Shown here in pieces: positions 18,943 through 28,487 of a stretch of 64,000 bases of DNA. A model generated the notes under the pieces. The model saw only the letters and a list, made by a program, of their open reading frames with translations, made no database searches and was not told the DNA's origin. The position numbers and the translations under genes were made by a program. The stretch's first letter is position 1. Every line of letters begins with the position of its first letter. This DNA comes from Streptomyces sp. WMMB303 (GTDB lineage Bacteria > Actinomycetota > Actinomycetes > Streptomycetales > Streptomycetaceae), in contig NZ_JARKIN010000001.1 of assembly GCF_029351045.1 (NCBI RefSeq), positions 5,797,001-5,861,000 on the forward strand. The letters run 5' to 3'.

Positions 18943-20928
18943 ATGGCACACGTCGAACGTCAGCAATGGGACGTCGTCATCGTCGGCGCGGGGGGCGCCG
19001 GACTGCGGGCCGCGATCGAGGCCCGGGAGCAGGGGCTGCGTACCGCGGTGATCTGCAAATCGCTCTTCGGCAAGGCCCACACCGTGATGGCCGAGGGCGG
19101 CATCGCCGCCAGCATGGGCAACGTCAACGAGGGCGACAACTGGCAGGTGCACTTCCGCGACACCATGCGCGGCGGCAAGTTCCTGAATCAGTGGCGGATG
19201 GCCGAACTGCACGCCCGCGAGGCACCCGAGAGGGTGTGGGAGCTGGAGACGTGGGGCGCGCTGTTCGACCGCACGCCGGACGGCCGGATCTCGCAGCGCA
19301 ACTTCGGCGGGCACGAGTACCCGCGGCTGGCCCACGTCGGCGACCGCACGGGCCTGGAGCTGATCCGCACGCTCCAGCAGAAGGTCGTCTCGCTCCAGCA
19401 GGAGGACTTCAAGGAGAGCGGCGACTACGAGGCCCGGATCAAGGTCTTCCAGGAGTGCACCGTCACCCAGGTCCTCAAGGAGGACGACCGGGTCTCCGGG
19501 GTCTTCTGCTACGAGCGGGAGAGCGGCCGGTTCTTCGTCCTCGATGCGCCCGCCGTCGTGCTGGCGACCGGGGGCATCGGCAAGTCGTTCAAGGTGACCT
19601 CCAACTCCTGGGAGTACACCGGGGACGGGCACGCGCTGGCGCTGCTGGCCGGCGCCTCGCTGATCAACATGGAGTTCGTGCAGTTCCACCCCACGGGGAT
19701 GGTCTGGCCGCCGTCGGTGAAGGGCATCCTGGTCACCGAGTCGGTGCGCGGCGACGGCGGAGTGCTGCGCAACTCCGAGGGCAAGCGGTTCATGTTCGAC
19801 TACGTCCCGGACGTCTTCAAGGAGAAATACGCCGAGTCCGAGCAGGAGGCCGACGGCTGGTACGAGGACCCGGACAGCAACCGCCGCCCGCCCGAGCTGC
19901 TGCCCCGCGACGAGGTGGCACGGGCCATCAACGCGGAGGTCAAGGCGGGACGCGGCTCGCCGCACGGCGGGGTCTTCCTGGACGTCTCCACCCGGATGCC
20001 CGCCGAGACGATCAAGCGACGGCTGCCCTCCATGCACCACCAGTTCCGCGAGCTGGCCGACGTCGACATCACGGCCGAGCCGATGGAGGTCGGCCCGACC
20101 TGCCACTACGTGATGGGCGGCGTGGACGTCGACTCGGACACCGCGGCGGCCCGGGGCGTGCCGGGGCTGTTCGCGGCCGGAGAGGTGGCCGGCGGGATGC
20201 ACGGTTCCAACCGGCTGGGCGGCAACTCCCTCTCCGACCTGCTGGTCTTCGGCCGCCGGGCCGGGCTGCACGCCGCGGAGTACGCGCGCGGGCATGCCGA
20301 GGAGCGCCCGCGGGTCGGCGACGCGCAGATCGACGCGGCCGCGGCCGAGGCGCTGCGGCCCTTCGGCGTCGGCTCGGCGTCGGAGGAGGAGCGCGCGCAG
20401 GAGCCGGCGGCGGCCGAGAACCCGTACACGGTCCACCAGGACCTGCAGCGGTCCATGAACGAGCTGGTCGGCATCATCCGCCGCGAGGAGGAGATGTCCG
20501 AGGCGCTGGAGCGGCTGGCCGAACTGCGCGAGCGGGCCCGCCGGGCGAAGGTGGAGGGGCACCGGCAGTTCAATCCCGGCTGGCACCTGGCGCTCGACCT
20601 GCGCAACATGCTGCTGGTGAGCGAGTGTGTGGCCCGCGCCGCGCTGAACCGTACCGAGTCGCGCGGCGGGCACACCCGCGACGACCATCCCGAGATGGAC
20701 CGCGAGTGGCGCCGCGCCAATCTCGTCTGCACCCTCGCCGCTGCCGCGCCGGAGCCTCCGGTGCCCGGCGCGGAGACGGGTGCGGTGGCCGAGGCGGAGA
20801 CCGGCCGCGCCGGGCGGATCGCGCTGCGGCGCCGCGAGATGCCGCCGATCCGCAAGGACCTCCTTGAGCTGTTCGAGAAGGAGGAGTTGATCAAGTATCT
20901 GACCGACGAGGAGCTGACGAGCGAGTGA
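18943..20928 (+). CDS. sdhA: Succinate dehydrogenase/fumarate reductase flavoprotein
   Basis: A 661-residue catalytic subunit that oxidises succinate to fumarate. The FAD Rossmann motif VGAGGAGLRAA is at about residues 15-25. The His of KAHTVMAEGG (His46) sits where FAD is covalently bound in the family. The active-site and FAD regions FHPTGM, HYVMGGV and GSNRLGGNSLSDLLVFG follow, and a C-terminal helical domain ends the protein. The length matches the Sdh1-type flavoprotein. It follows the anchor gene by 16 bp and overlaps the iron-sulfur gene. Confidence 0.96.
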   Translation: MAHVERQQWDVVIVGAGGAGLRAAIEAREQGLRTAVICKSLFGKAHTVMAEGGIAASMGNVNEGDNWQVHFRDTMRGGKFLNQWRMAELHAREAPERVWELETWGALFDRTPDGRISQRNFGGHEYPRLAHVGDRTGLELIRTLQQKVVSLQQEDFKESGDYEARIKVFQECTVTQVLKEDDRVSGVFCYERESGRFFVLDAPAVVLATGGIGKSFKVTSNSWEYTGDGHALALLAGASLINMEFVQFHPTGMVWPPSVKGILVTESVRGDGGVLRNSEGKRFMFDYVPDVFKEKYAESEQEADGWYEDPDSNRRPPELLPRDEVARAINAEVKAGRGSPHGGVFLDVSTRMPAETIKRRLPSMHHQFRELADVDITAEPMEVGPTCHYVMGGVDVDSDTAAARGVPGLFAAGEVAGGMHGSNRLGGNSLSDLLVFGRRAGLHAAEYARGHAEERPRVGDAQIDAAAAEALRPFGVGSASEEERAQEPAAAENPYTVHQDLQRSMNELVGIIRREEEMSEALERLAELRERARRAKVEGHRQFNPGWHLALDLRNMLLVSECVARAALNRTESRGGHTRDDHPEMDREWRRANLVCTLAAAAPEPPVPGAETGAVAEAETGRAGRIALRRREMPPIRKDLLELFEKEELIKYLTDEELTSE

Positions 20929-21713
20929 CTACCGCACCGGACACGACGAGTTACGACGCGCACTTCAAGGTCTGGCGCGGCGATGTGGACGGCGGCGGCC
21001 TGGAGGACTTCACCGTCGAGGTGAACGAGGGCGAGGTCGTCCTCGACATCATCCACCGCCTCCAGGCGACCCAGGCCCCGGATCTCGCGGTCCGCTGGAA
21101 CTGCAAGGCCGGCAAGTGCGGTTCGTGCAGCGCGGAGATCAACGGGCGACCCCGGCTGCTGTGCATGACCCGCATGTCGGTCTTCGACCGCGCCGAGACC
21201 ATCACGGTGACCCCGCTGCGGGCCTTCCCGGTGGTGCGGGACCTGGTCACCGACGTCGGCTTCAACTACGAGAAGGCGCGGCAGGTGCCCTCCTTCGTGC
21301 CGCCGCAGGACCTGGGCCCCGGCGAGTACCGGATGCAGCAGGAGGACGTCGGGCGCTCGCAGGAGTTCCGCAAGTGCATCGAGTGCTTCCTGTGCCAGGA
21401 CACCTGCCATGTGGTGCGCGACCATGAGGAGAACAAGCCGGCCTTCGCCGGGCCGCGCTTCCTGATGCGGGTCGCCGAGTTGGACATGCACCCACTGGAC
21501 GCCGCAGAGGACACCGGCCTGGACCGCAAGACCGCGGCGCAGGACGACCACGGGCTCGGCTACTGCAACATCACCAAGTGCTGCACCGAGGTCTGCCCCG
21601 AGCACATCAAGATCACCGACAATGCGCTGATCCCGCTCAAGGAGCGCGCCGCCGACCGCAAGTACGACCCGCTGGTCTGGCTGGGCAACAAGATCCGCCG
21701 CCGGACGAACTGA
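20925..21713 (+). CDS. sdhB: Succinate dehydrogenase iron-sulfur subunit
   Basis: A 262-residue electron-transfer subunit. The N-terminal ferredoxin domain binds [2Fe-2S] through Cys60, 65, 68 and 80 (CKAGKCGSCSAEINGRPRLLC spans it). The C-terminal domain has CIECFLCQDTC and CNITKCCTEVCP, ligands for the [4Fe-4S] and [3Fe-4S] clusters. GTG 20925 overlaps the sdhA stop (GTGA), so the two are translationally coupled and made in equal amounts. It passes electrons from FAD to quinone at the anchor. Confidence 0.95.
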   Translation: MTTAPDTTSYDAHFKVWRGDVDGGGLEDFTVEVNEGEVVLDIIHRLQATQAPDLAVRWNCKAGKCGSCSAEINGRPRLLCMTRMSVFDRAETITVTPLRAFPVVRDLVTDVGFNYEKARQVPSFVPPQDLGPGEYRMQQEDVGRSQEFRKCIECFLCQDTCHVVRDHEENKPAFAGPRFLMRVAELDMHPLDAAEDTGLDRKTAAQDDHGLGYCNITKCCTEVCPEHIKITDNALIPLKERAADRKYDPLVWLGNKIRRRTN

Positions 21714-21796
21714 GAGGCGAGCGTTTCGGGGCGGCCGGTGGAGCTACGACTTTCGGCAGTACCACCGGCCACCCGGCGCCCCTACCGTCAGCACCG

Positions 21797-23227
21797 TTGA
21801 CGGATGCACGTGAGTGGACCTCGACCCACGCCCTCCTTGTCGCCGCCGGGCTCTCGGCGCTGCTGGGGGTGCTCGCCGGCCCCTGGTGGACCGGCCTGGC
21901 CGCCGGGTGCGCCTTCCTGGCCGGACGGCGCCCGGGCAGCGCTCGTGTCCCGGCCCTGTACCTGGCCGGAGCCCTCGCCGGAGGGATGGCGGTGGCCCTG
22001 GCCCGCCCCTCCTGGCTGACCGCGGGAACCCGGTTCGTGGCGGTGGTGCTCACCGCCGGGATGCTCTGCTGGTGTGCGGGCCGGTTCTGGCGGCAGTACC
22101 AGGACCTGAACCGCGCGGGCTGGGAGCGGGCCGGCCATCTGGCCAGGGAGCGTGAGCTGATCGCCGACCAGGCCCGGCTGCGCGAGCGGTCCCGTATCGC
22201 ACAGGACATGCACGACGCGCTCGGCCACGAACTCAGCCTGCTCGCCCTCTCCGCGGGAGCCCTCAAGCTGGCCGACGGACTGACCGCGGCACACCGCGAC
22301 GCCGCCGCGGACATCCGCAGCCGCGCCGAGAGCGCGGTGGACCGGCTCGGCACGGTCATCGGTGTACTGCGGGAGACCGCGGACGAGACCCCCACTCGCG
22401 CGCCCGGGGCCGACGTCCGGCTGCTGGCCGAGGAGGCGTCGGCGGCCGGGCTGGCCGTCACGGCGCGGATCGACGAGGTGCCGGACGGCGACGCGCACAG
22501 CCCGTCGCCGTACACGCTCCGGGACGCGTACCGGATCGTCCAGGAAGCCCTGACCAATGTCGCCAAGCACGCGCCCGAGGCCGACGTCACGGTCGAGGTG
22601 GCCCACGGCGAGGACGGGACCCGGGTGACGGTGGAGAACGCTCCGGCCCCCGCAGCGGCCACCGGTCGGGACGTCCGTCAGCACATCGGCGGATGCGGGC
22701 TGATCGGACTCGAGGAGCGGGTACGGCTGGCGGGCGGCACGCTCTCCCACGGGGCGACTCCCGAGGGCGGATTCGCCGTACGGGCCCTGCTCCCGCACAC
22801 CCGCGCCCCGCAGCCGTCGGCGGCCCCGGCCACGGTCGGTGCGGGCCCCGGGCCGGAGGAGCGGTACGCCCGCCGGAGGCTGGGCCGTACGGTGCTCGTC
22901 GCCGTGACCGGCTGTCTGTCCCTGGGAGCCGTGCTGGGCGGCGCACTGGCCTGGTGGGACACGCTGGTGACCGGGCGGGCGGTACTGTCGGCCGAGGACT
23001 TCGGCATGCTGCGGGTCGGGCAGCAGCGGGAGCGGATCGCCGGGTACCTGCCGGCGGAGCAGACCCGGCACCGGCCCGCCCACACCCCGCCCCCTCCGCA
23101 GAGAGCCGGAACCACGTGCGAGTACTACGCGATGACCGCGAACCCCTTCGACGACCGCTCCGGCGACGTCTACCGGCTCTGCTTCCGCTCGGACACGCTG
23201 GTGTCGGCCGAGGTGCTGGGTGCGTGA
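21797..23227 (+). CDS. Sensor histidine kinase (HisKA_3) with C-terminal extracytoplasmic domain
   Basis: About 476 residues if started at the TTG at 21797; no in-frame ATG/GTG with a good ribosome site precedes it. Four N-terminal hydrophobic segments (residues about 11-95) are followed by the dimerisation/phosphoacceptor motif RSRIAQDMHDALGHELS (His139) and a HATPase domain (N box EALTNVAKHA, G box GLIGLEERV). Unusually, a further membrane helix lies at about 365-387, and a Cys-containing tail (about 390-476) should lie outside. The response regulator gene follows and overlaps or nearly so. TACCGT at 21783-21788 could be a -10 element for a nearly leaderless message. Start uncertain. Confidence 0.85.
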   Translation: MTDAREWTSTHALLVAAGLSALLGVLAGPWWTGLAAGCAFLAGRRPGSARVPALYLAGALAGGMAVALARPSWLTAGTRFVAVVLTAGMLCWCAGRFWRQYQDLNRAGWERAGHLARERELIADQARLRERSRIAQDMHDALGHELSLLALSAGALKLADGLTAAHRDAAADIRSRAESAVDRLGTVIGVLRETADETPTRAPGADVRLLAEEASAAGLAVTARIDEVPDGDAHSPSPYTLRDAYRIVQEALTNVAKHAPEADVTVEVAHGEDGTRVTVENAPAPAAATGRDVRQHIGGCGLIGLEERVRLAGGTLSHGATPEGGFAVRALLPHTRAPQPSAAPATVGAGPGPEERYARRRLGRTVLVAVTGCLSLGAVLGGALAWWDTLVTGRAVLSAEDFGMLRVGQQRERIAGYLPAEQTRHRPAHTPPPPQRAGTTCEYYAMTANPFDDRSGDVYRLCFRSDTLVSAEVLGA

Positions 23228-23240
23228 GGAGTCCGGGGCG

Positions 23241-23966
23241 GTGAGCGCGACCACGATCCGGGTACTGATCGCCGACGACGAACCGATGGTGCGCACCGGT
23301 GTACGGACCATCCTGGGCACCGATCCCGGGATCGAGATCGTGGCCGAGGCGGGCGACGGCCACGAAGCGGTGGAACTGGCGTGCAGGCACCGGCCCGACG
23401 TGGCCGTGCTCGACATCCGGATGCCCAGGGGCGACGGGATCGAGGCGCTCGCCTCGCTCGGCCGGCTCGTCCCCGGCACCCGTGTGGTGATCCTGACGAC
23501 CTTCGGCGAGGACGACTACATTCTGCGTGCCCTCGGCGGAGGCGCCGTCGGCTTTCTGGTCAAGGCCGGAGAGCCGGAGGAACTGCTCGCCGGCGTACGG
23601 GCGGTGGCCGACGGTGCCGCCTACCTCTCCCCGAAGGTGGCGGCCCGCGTCGTCGCGCATCTGGCGGCGGCCGACGCCGGATCATCGGCCGGGCGCCGGA
23701 GCTCGGCACGCGCCCGGGTGGACACCCTGACGCGCCGGGAGCAGGAGGTCCTCTCCCACCTCGGAGCGGGACTGTCCAACGCGCGTATCGCCCGGCGCCT
23801 GCGCGTGGTGGAGGGCACGGTGAAGGCCCATGTCAGCGCCATCCTCTCGGGTCTGGGAGTCGAGAACCGTGCGGCTGCGGCAGTGGTGGCCCACGAGGCC
23901 GGCCTGGTATCGCCCACTCCGGATCCCGGGCCGTCGGGCGGCCACGCTCCGGGAGGGCGCGGATAG
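23241..23966 (+). CDS. NarL/LuxR-family response regulator
   Basis: A 241-residue DNA-binding regulator, partner of the kinase encoded just upstream. The receiver domain has the acidic pocket ADDEP, phosphoacceptor Asp in VAVLDIRMP, a Thr in ILTTF and the Lys in FLVKAG. The C-terminal LuxR helix-turn-helix is LTRREQEVLSHLGAGLSNAR onward. GTG 23241 has GAGGAG about ten bases upstream; an alternative GTG at 23220 would overlap the kinase stop. Confidence 0.93.
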   Translation: MSATTIRVLIADDEPMVRTGVRTILGTDPGIEIVAEAGDGHEAVELACRHRPDVAVLDIRMPRGDGIEALASLGRLVPGTRVVILTTFGEDDYILRALGGGAVGFLVKAGEPEELLAGVRAVADGAAYLSPKVAARVVAHLAAADAGSSAGRRSSARARVDTLTRREQEVLSHLGAGLSNARIARRLRVVEGTVKAHVSAILSGLGVENRAAAAVVAHEAGLVSPTPDPGPSGGHAPGGRG

Positions 23967-23967
23967 C

Positions 23968-24001
23968 CGCACGCCGGCCGCGCGCCCACGACCGGCGTGC
24001 G
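23968..24001. terminator. Bidirectional terminator hairpin
   Basis: A perfect 10-bp stem (23968-23977 with 23992-24001) and 14-nt loop in the gap between the convergent response-regulator and PAP2 genes. Confidence 0.65.
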
Positions 24002-24063
24002 TCGGGTCGGAAGCCCCGTCCACCCGCGGGGAGAGGACAGCCGCGGCCGGCGCAGGAGTGGGC

Positions 24064-24843
24064 TCAGCCGCGGGTTCCGCCGCCGTGCGGGGCCGGGCCG
24101 GCCCCCGGAGGTACAGAGGCCGAGGCCGCGGGTGGCGTCCCCGTCACCGCTGGGCGGACCGGGTCGCGCCGTCGGGGCCACGCCAGGACCGCCGCCGCCG
24201 CGCACGCCGCGCCCAGCAGCGCGCCCGCCAGCACATCGTGCGGGTAGTGCACCCCCACCAGCACCCGCAGCAGCGCACCCGCTCCAGACACCGGCAGGGT
24301 CACCGCCGCGAGCCGGGGCACCACCAGAGCCAACCCGACCGCCAGCGCGGCAGCCAGCGTGGCGTGGTTGCTCGGGAACGACCAGTCGCCCGGGGGCGGG
24401 CACTCCGCCACCGGATGCGCCCCGGCCAGCGCCCGGCACGGCCGCTCCTCGTCCACCACCAGCTTCAGCAGCTCGCTGGTCGCGTAGGCCACCACGGTCC
24501 CGACCCCGGTCAGCACCGCCCCCACCAGTCGGGGGTCCCGCACACCGGCGCCCCGCAGACCACTCCACGCCACCCACAGCAAGAGCAGACCCAAGGCGAC
24601 CAGAGTGCCTTCCGTGGCCACTTCGAACAGCACTCCGAGCCAACCGGGGCCGTCCGACGCCATCCCACTCAGCTCCCGGTAGCCGGAGGCCGAGACGCCG
24701 CCGGTGACCCTTATGGGGCCCTCCCGGCCGAGACCGCCCGGCCAGAGCCCCCACACGGCCGTTGCGCCGAGCGCCAGCGCCGCTGTCGCGCCGTACAGCT
24801 GGCGCAGAACCGAATGCCGCCGCTCTCCTCGTTCTCTTGACAT
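24064..24843 (-). CDS. PAP2-superfamily membrane phosphatase
   Basis: A 259-residue membrane protein, likely a lipid phosphatase (phosphatidate or undecaprenyl-pyrophosphate type). The three PAP2 motifs are visible: KLVVDEERP (KX6RP), the PSNHA core (SFPSNHATLAAA), and the catalytic His in VGVHYPHDVLAG. About six helices. The ATG at 24843 follows an AGAG-type weak site. It stands alone between convergent and same-strand neighbours. Confidence 0.9.
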   Translation of the reverse strand: MSRERGERRHSVLRQLYGATAALALGATAVWGLWPGGLGREGPIRVTGGVSASGYRELSGMASDGPGWLGVLFEVATEGTLVALGLLLLWVAWSGLRGAGVRDPRLVGAVLTGVGTVVAYATSELLKLVVDEERPCRALAGAHPVAECPPPGDWSFPSNHATLAAALAVGLALVVPRLAAVTLPVSGAGALLRVLVGVHYPHDVLAGALLGAACAAAAVLAWPRRRDPVRPAVTGTPPAASASVPPGAGPAPHGGGTRG

Positions 24844-25104
24844 GCACGCAAGCTACGCAGCGCGCGACCTGCGGCACCCGGCGCGAAAGTGGTCCCGCCG
24901 ATTGGCCGTTCGTCGGGGTTGACGTACCGCCGCTATGTGGCACACCTTTGGGCCGACCGGCGAGGTCCGGCTCGCGAGCCGCGGCGAATCCAGCCGGCCG
25001 CCCGTTCCGAGGAACCGGAAGCCACGGGTGCTCCCCGGCGCGATCCTGCCCGCAACCCCCGCAGCCCCGCGGCTTTCTCGGCGCCCTCTCTCTTCGCCGG
25101 TTTC

Positions 25105-26010
25105 TCACACTTCCCTTCCCCGGAGGCTCAGCCGGCCGATGAGCAGGACCGCCGCCGTCCAGCCGGCCACGACGAGGATTCCGCCCCAGGGGCCGAGGGA
25201 GGGATCCGCGTCGGCACCCACTTTCAGTGCCTGGATGCCGGCCCTGTCCGGTAGGTAGCGCGCCACGTCCTTCAGCACCGGAACGGCCTGGGTCAGCGGG
25301 GAGAGGGCGAACAGGAAGACATAGATCGCCCCCAGCGCGCACCCCGTGGAGCGCACCGCCGTGGCCACACCGAATCCGAGCAGGGCGATCAGGGTCAGAT
25401 ACACCGTTCCCAGCACCATGCCCCGCACCACACCGGGCTCGCCGGGTGAGGCGCCGTGAGCGCCGAGTGCCACTTGGTCGAGAAGCCAGGCAGGCACAAC
25501 GGTGGCCGCGGCAAGGGGCAACGCCACGGTCACACATACGGCTGCCTTCGCCAGGTACAGCAGCCCGTGCCGGGGCACGGCCGCCAGGGACATCCGGATC
25601 ATTCCGCTGCTGAACTCGCCGGTGATCAGCAGCACCCCGAAGGCGACGAGGCCCAACTGGGTGTACCAGACGATGTCGAAGCCGGAGTCCACCGGGTTGA
25701 AATCCGGACGCACCCGGCCGTTGTCGGCGTCGAGTGCGCGCCCGACCGAGAGGCCGGAGACCAGAGCCAGGCCGGTGCTGACCACGAACGTGGCCACCAG
25801 CACGGCGAGTGTGGAGCGGAGCGTGCAGACCTTCGTCCACTCCGCGCGGATCGCCGCGAGCAACGCACGGCGGCGGGCGGCCCGCTGGACGCTCACCCCA
25901 AAGGAGGGCTCGGCCCCGGAACTTCCCCGCGTTGCCGAGGCCGCCCCGGAGGACGGCGGGTCCGACGGGCCGGGGCCGGGAGTCGCGGAGCCGGTCTCAA
26001 CGCGCGGCAT
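25105..26010 (-). CDS. ABC-2 type transporter permease
   Basis: A 301-residue membrane protein with a Pro/Gly/Ser-rich cytoplasmic N-terminus of about 40 residues, then about six helices and the pattern EFSSGMIRMSLAAVPRHG seen in ABC-2 permeases of antibiotic-resistance or export type. ATG 26010 has GGAGGTG at ideal spacing and overlaps the ATPase stop by 14 bp. It pairs with the ATPase encoded upstream. The divergent two-component system next door may control it, as in many peptide-antibiotic detoxification modules. Confidence 0.88.
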   Translation of the reverse strand: MPRVETGSATPGPGPSDPPSSGAASATRGSSGAEPSFGVSVQRAARRRALLAAIRAEWTKVCTLRSTLAVLVATFVVSTGLALVSGLSVGRALDADNGRVRPDFNPVDSGFDIVWYTQLGLVAFGVLLITGEFSSGMIRMSLAAVPRHGLLYLAKAAVCVTVALPLAAATVVPAWLLDQVALGAHGASPGEPGVVRGMVLGTVYLTLIALLGFGVATAVRSTGCALGAIYVFLFALSPLTQAVPVLKDVARYLPDRAGIQALKVGADADPSLGPWGGILVVAGWTAAVLLIGRLSLRGREV

Positions 26011-26977
26011 GCGCGCCACCTCCCCGCAGGGCGACTCCTGCGCCGCCGGAGCACCCGGGCTCGCGTGCGGTCATCTCGAGGAACGCCTCTTCCAGCGACG
26101 TCGACTCCGCCGCCAGCTCGTCGACTCCGATCCCGTGTGAGCGGGCCAACTTCGCCACGTCGCGGCTCTCCATCCCCGTGACCCGCAGGGTGTCGCCGCT
26201 CTCCGGCTCGGCCTCCGCACCGGCTTCCCGCACTATCCCGCGCAGCCGTCCGGGCTCGTGGCTGCGGACGCGGACCACACTGCGGCAGTGCTCGGCGGTG
26301 AAGTCCGAGAGGCTCATGTCGGCAAGCAGCCTGCCGTGCCCGATGATGATCAGCTGGTCGGCGGTGACGGCCATCTCGTTCATCAGATGGCTGGAGAGCA
26401 GCACGGTGTGCCCGGCGGCGGCCCGCTCCTTGAGCAGGTTCCGGAGCCAGCGCACGCCTTCCGGATCGAGCCCGTTGACGGGCTCGTCCAGCAGCAGCAC
26501 CTCCGGGTCGCCCAACAGTGCGGCGGCGATGCCCAGCCGTTGGGACATACCGAGTGAGAAGCCGCCGGATCTGCGTTCCGCCGCTTCGGAGAGACCGACC
26601 ATGTCGAGCACCTCGCGCACCCGGGACGGTGGAATCCGGTGGGTGCGTGCCAGCCACAGCAAGTGGTGCCGGGCGCTACGGGTGCGCTGGGTCGATGTGG
26701 CGTCCAACAGTCCTCCGACATGCAGCAGCGGATCCGTCAGCTCCCGGTAGGGCTTGCCGAACAGCAGGGCCCGGCCCGCGTCCGGCACGCCGAGGCCGAG
26801 CAGCAGCCGGAGTGTGGTCGACTTGCCCGCGCCGTTGCGGCCGAGGAATCCGGTGACCTTTCCCGGCCGGACCACGAAGCTCAGGTCGTCGACGGCCCGC
26901 GTGGGGCCGTAGGACTTGGTCAGATGCTGGACTTCAATCACCCCCCGAGCATGTCTGCGGGCACCGTCCGCGCGCAT
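25997..26977 (-). CDS. ABC transporter ATPase, DrrA/BcrA type
   Basis: A cytoplasmic ATPase of up to 326 residues with Walker A GRNGAGKST, signature FSLGMSQR, Walker B VLLLDEPVNGLD and switch His in LLSSHLM, plus a C-terminal regulatory domain of the drug-exporter ATPase kind. ATG 26977 has GGAG nine bases upstream. GTG 26941, which gives the VIEVQHLTKSYG start typical of relatives, is also possible. It works with the overlapping permease. The substrate is unknown. Confidence 0.9.
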   Translation of the reverse strand: MRADGARRHARGVIEVQHLTKSYGPTRAVDDLSFVVRPGKVTGFLGRNGAGKSTTLRLLLGLGVPDAGRALLFGKPYRELTDPLLHVGGLLDATSTQRTRSARHHLLWLARTHRIPPSRVREVLDMVGLSEAAERRSGGFSLGMSQRLGIAAALLGDPEVLLLDEPVNGLDPEGVRWLRNLLKERAAAGHTVLLSSHLMNEMAVTADQLIIIGHGRLLADMSLSDFTAEHCRSVVRVRSHEPGRLRGIVREAGAEAEPESGDTLRVTGMESRDVAKLARSHGIGVDELAAESTSLEEAFLEMTAREPGCSGGAGVALRGGGAHAAR

Positions 26978-27042
26978 CGCACCGGGCTCCGAAGTTCGGA
27001 GGCGACCGGGGGTGGACGCCTCCCGGTCCGGGACACGCGCTT

Positions 27043-27072
27043 CCTACCGTGGTCCGACCTACCGTGGTCCGA
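27043..27072. repeat. Perfect tandem 15-bp direct repeat in a divergent promoter region
   Basis: CCTACCGTGGTCCGA occurs twice head to tail (27043-27057 and 27058-27072), between the ABC transporter and the kinase/regulator genes, about 35 bp before the kinase start. Tandem direct repeats one and a half helical turns apart are a common binding pattern for NarL/LuxR-type regulators, so this is a candidate site for the regulator encoded at 28484. Confidence 0.7.
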
Positions 27073-27107
27073 GGTGCGGAAGCCGGGTTCCGGGCTACGG
27101 TGTGCGC

Positions 27108-28487
27108 GTGGCCGGTGACTCCGGGAAGAGCGGGGAAGAGCAGCGTCACGGGCAGTTGCAGGGCGATCCGACCCGGCGTCGGCTCGTGGCATGGGACGGT
27201 GCCGCGGCGCTGGCCTTCGCCCTGCTCTACGTCATGCTGTCGCCGGTACAGCGCGGGGCCCCGGCTCCCGCTGCGCTCGAGGTACCGCTGCTCCTCTCGA
27301 TGAGCCTGCCGCTCGCGGTGCGGCGCGTGTGGCCGCGCAGCGTGCTGCTGCTCGTCGTGACCGCTTCGGCGACGGCGGCGGTGCTGGACGTGCTCCTGGA
27401 GCCGTTCCTGGCCGTGGCGTACGCGCTGTACCCGGTCGCCGTCTCCACCACCCGGGCGGGCCGGGTGGCGCGGTGGGTCGTCGTCGGCTGCAGCGGGCTG
27501 ACGTTGCTGCTGCTCGTCGCCGGTGGCACGCCGACCGCCGCCCTCGGCGCGAGACTTCCCGCCTGGCTGTCCGGCCTCATCGTGTGCGGGCTGACCTGGG
27601 CCTCGGGGCAGGCCGTCCGGGAGCGGCGCGGATATGCCGAGCGAGCGGCCAGGGAGCTGGCGCAGAACGCGGTGGCCCAGGAGCGGCTGCGGATCGCGCG
27701 CGAACTGCACGACGTGGTCGCGCACCACGTCGGAGTGATCGCGGTGAAGGCGGGGGTCGCGCGCCATGTGGCGGCGACGGCGCCCGAGGAAGCCGCCGAG
27801 GCGCTGCGGGTGATCGACCTGGAGAGCCGTACGGCGCTTCAGGAGATGCGCGGAATCCTGGGTCTGCTGCGCACCCGGCCCGACGGCGAGGAAGGACCGC
27901 GCCATCCGGACCGCAGCCTCGGCAACGAGGCGGACATCCACGCCATGGTCCGGCGCGCGGCCGAGTCCGGCGTGGAGGTCGAGCTGAGCGTCGAGGGACT
28001 GGCCAGGCTGCCGGACGGAGTAGCCCGAGCCGGGCACCGCGTGGTGCAGGAGGCACTGACGAACGTCATCAAACACGCCGCGCCCTGCTACTGCCGGGTC
28101 GCCCTGGTCGCCGGACTCGACGGGTTGCTGCTCGACATCGTCGACGACGGCGGGAATTGGCAGACACACGGGCGCCGGGGCCCCATGCACCACCCGCTGC
28201 CCAGAGCGGCTCGTGCCACGCGCGAGGGGGCGGCCGGTCCGACCGGCGGCGAGACAGTGGCCGCTTCGACGCGGGCCACGGGGCACGGGCACGGACTGCT
28301 CGGCATGCGCGAGCGCGTGGCGATGTACGGCGGTGAACTGACGGCGGCTCCGCTGCCGGGCGGTGGCTTCGCGGTGCGAGCCCGGATCCCGCTGCGCGGA
28401 CGACGGGCGTCCCCGGAGGACACCGAGCGGGAGACGGCTCAGCAGAGTGGGCAGGACACGATGCACAAGGCGGCACGACCGAGATGA
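27108..28487 (+). CDS. Sensor histidine kinase (HisKA_3)
   Basis: A 459-residue membrane kinase. Helices at about residues 25-135 form a short sensor with little extracellular sequence, suggesting sensing in the membrane. The phosphoacceptor motif is RIARELHDVVAHHVGVI; the N box is EALTNVIKHA and the G box HGLLGMRERV, separated by an extra Gly/Arg-rich insertion. GTG 27108 lies 6 bp after a TACGGT -10-like element, consistent with a leaderless transcript; GTG 27102 is an alternative. The regulator gene overlaps its stop. The divergent ABC-2 transporter is the probable target. Confidence 0.9.
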   Translation: MAGDSGKSGEEQRHGQLQGDPTRRRLVAWDGAAALAFALLYVMLSPVQRGAPAPAALEVPLLLSMSLPLAVRRVWPRSVLLLVVTASATAAVLDVLLEPFLAVAYALYPVAVSTTRAGRVARWVVVGCSGLTLLLLVAGGTPTAALGARLPAWLSGLIVCGLTWASGQAVRERRGYAERAARELAQNAVAQERLRIARELHDVVAHHVGVIAVKAGVARHVAATAPEEAAEALRVIDLESRTALQEMRGILGLLRTRPDGEEGPRHPDRSLGNEADIHAMVRRAAESGVEVELSVEGLARLPDGVARAGHRVVQEALTNVIKHAAPCYCRVALVAGLDGLLLDIVDDGGNWQTHGRRGPMHHPLPRAARATREGAAGPTGGETVAASTRATGHGHGLLGMRERVAMYGGELTAAPLPGGGFAVRARIPLRGRRASPEDTERETAQQSGQDTMHKAARPR

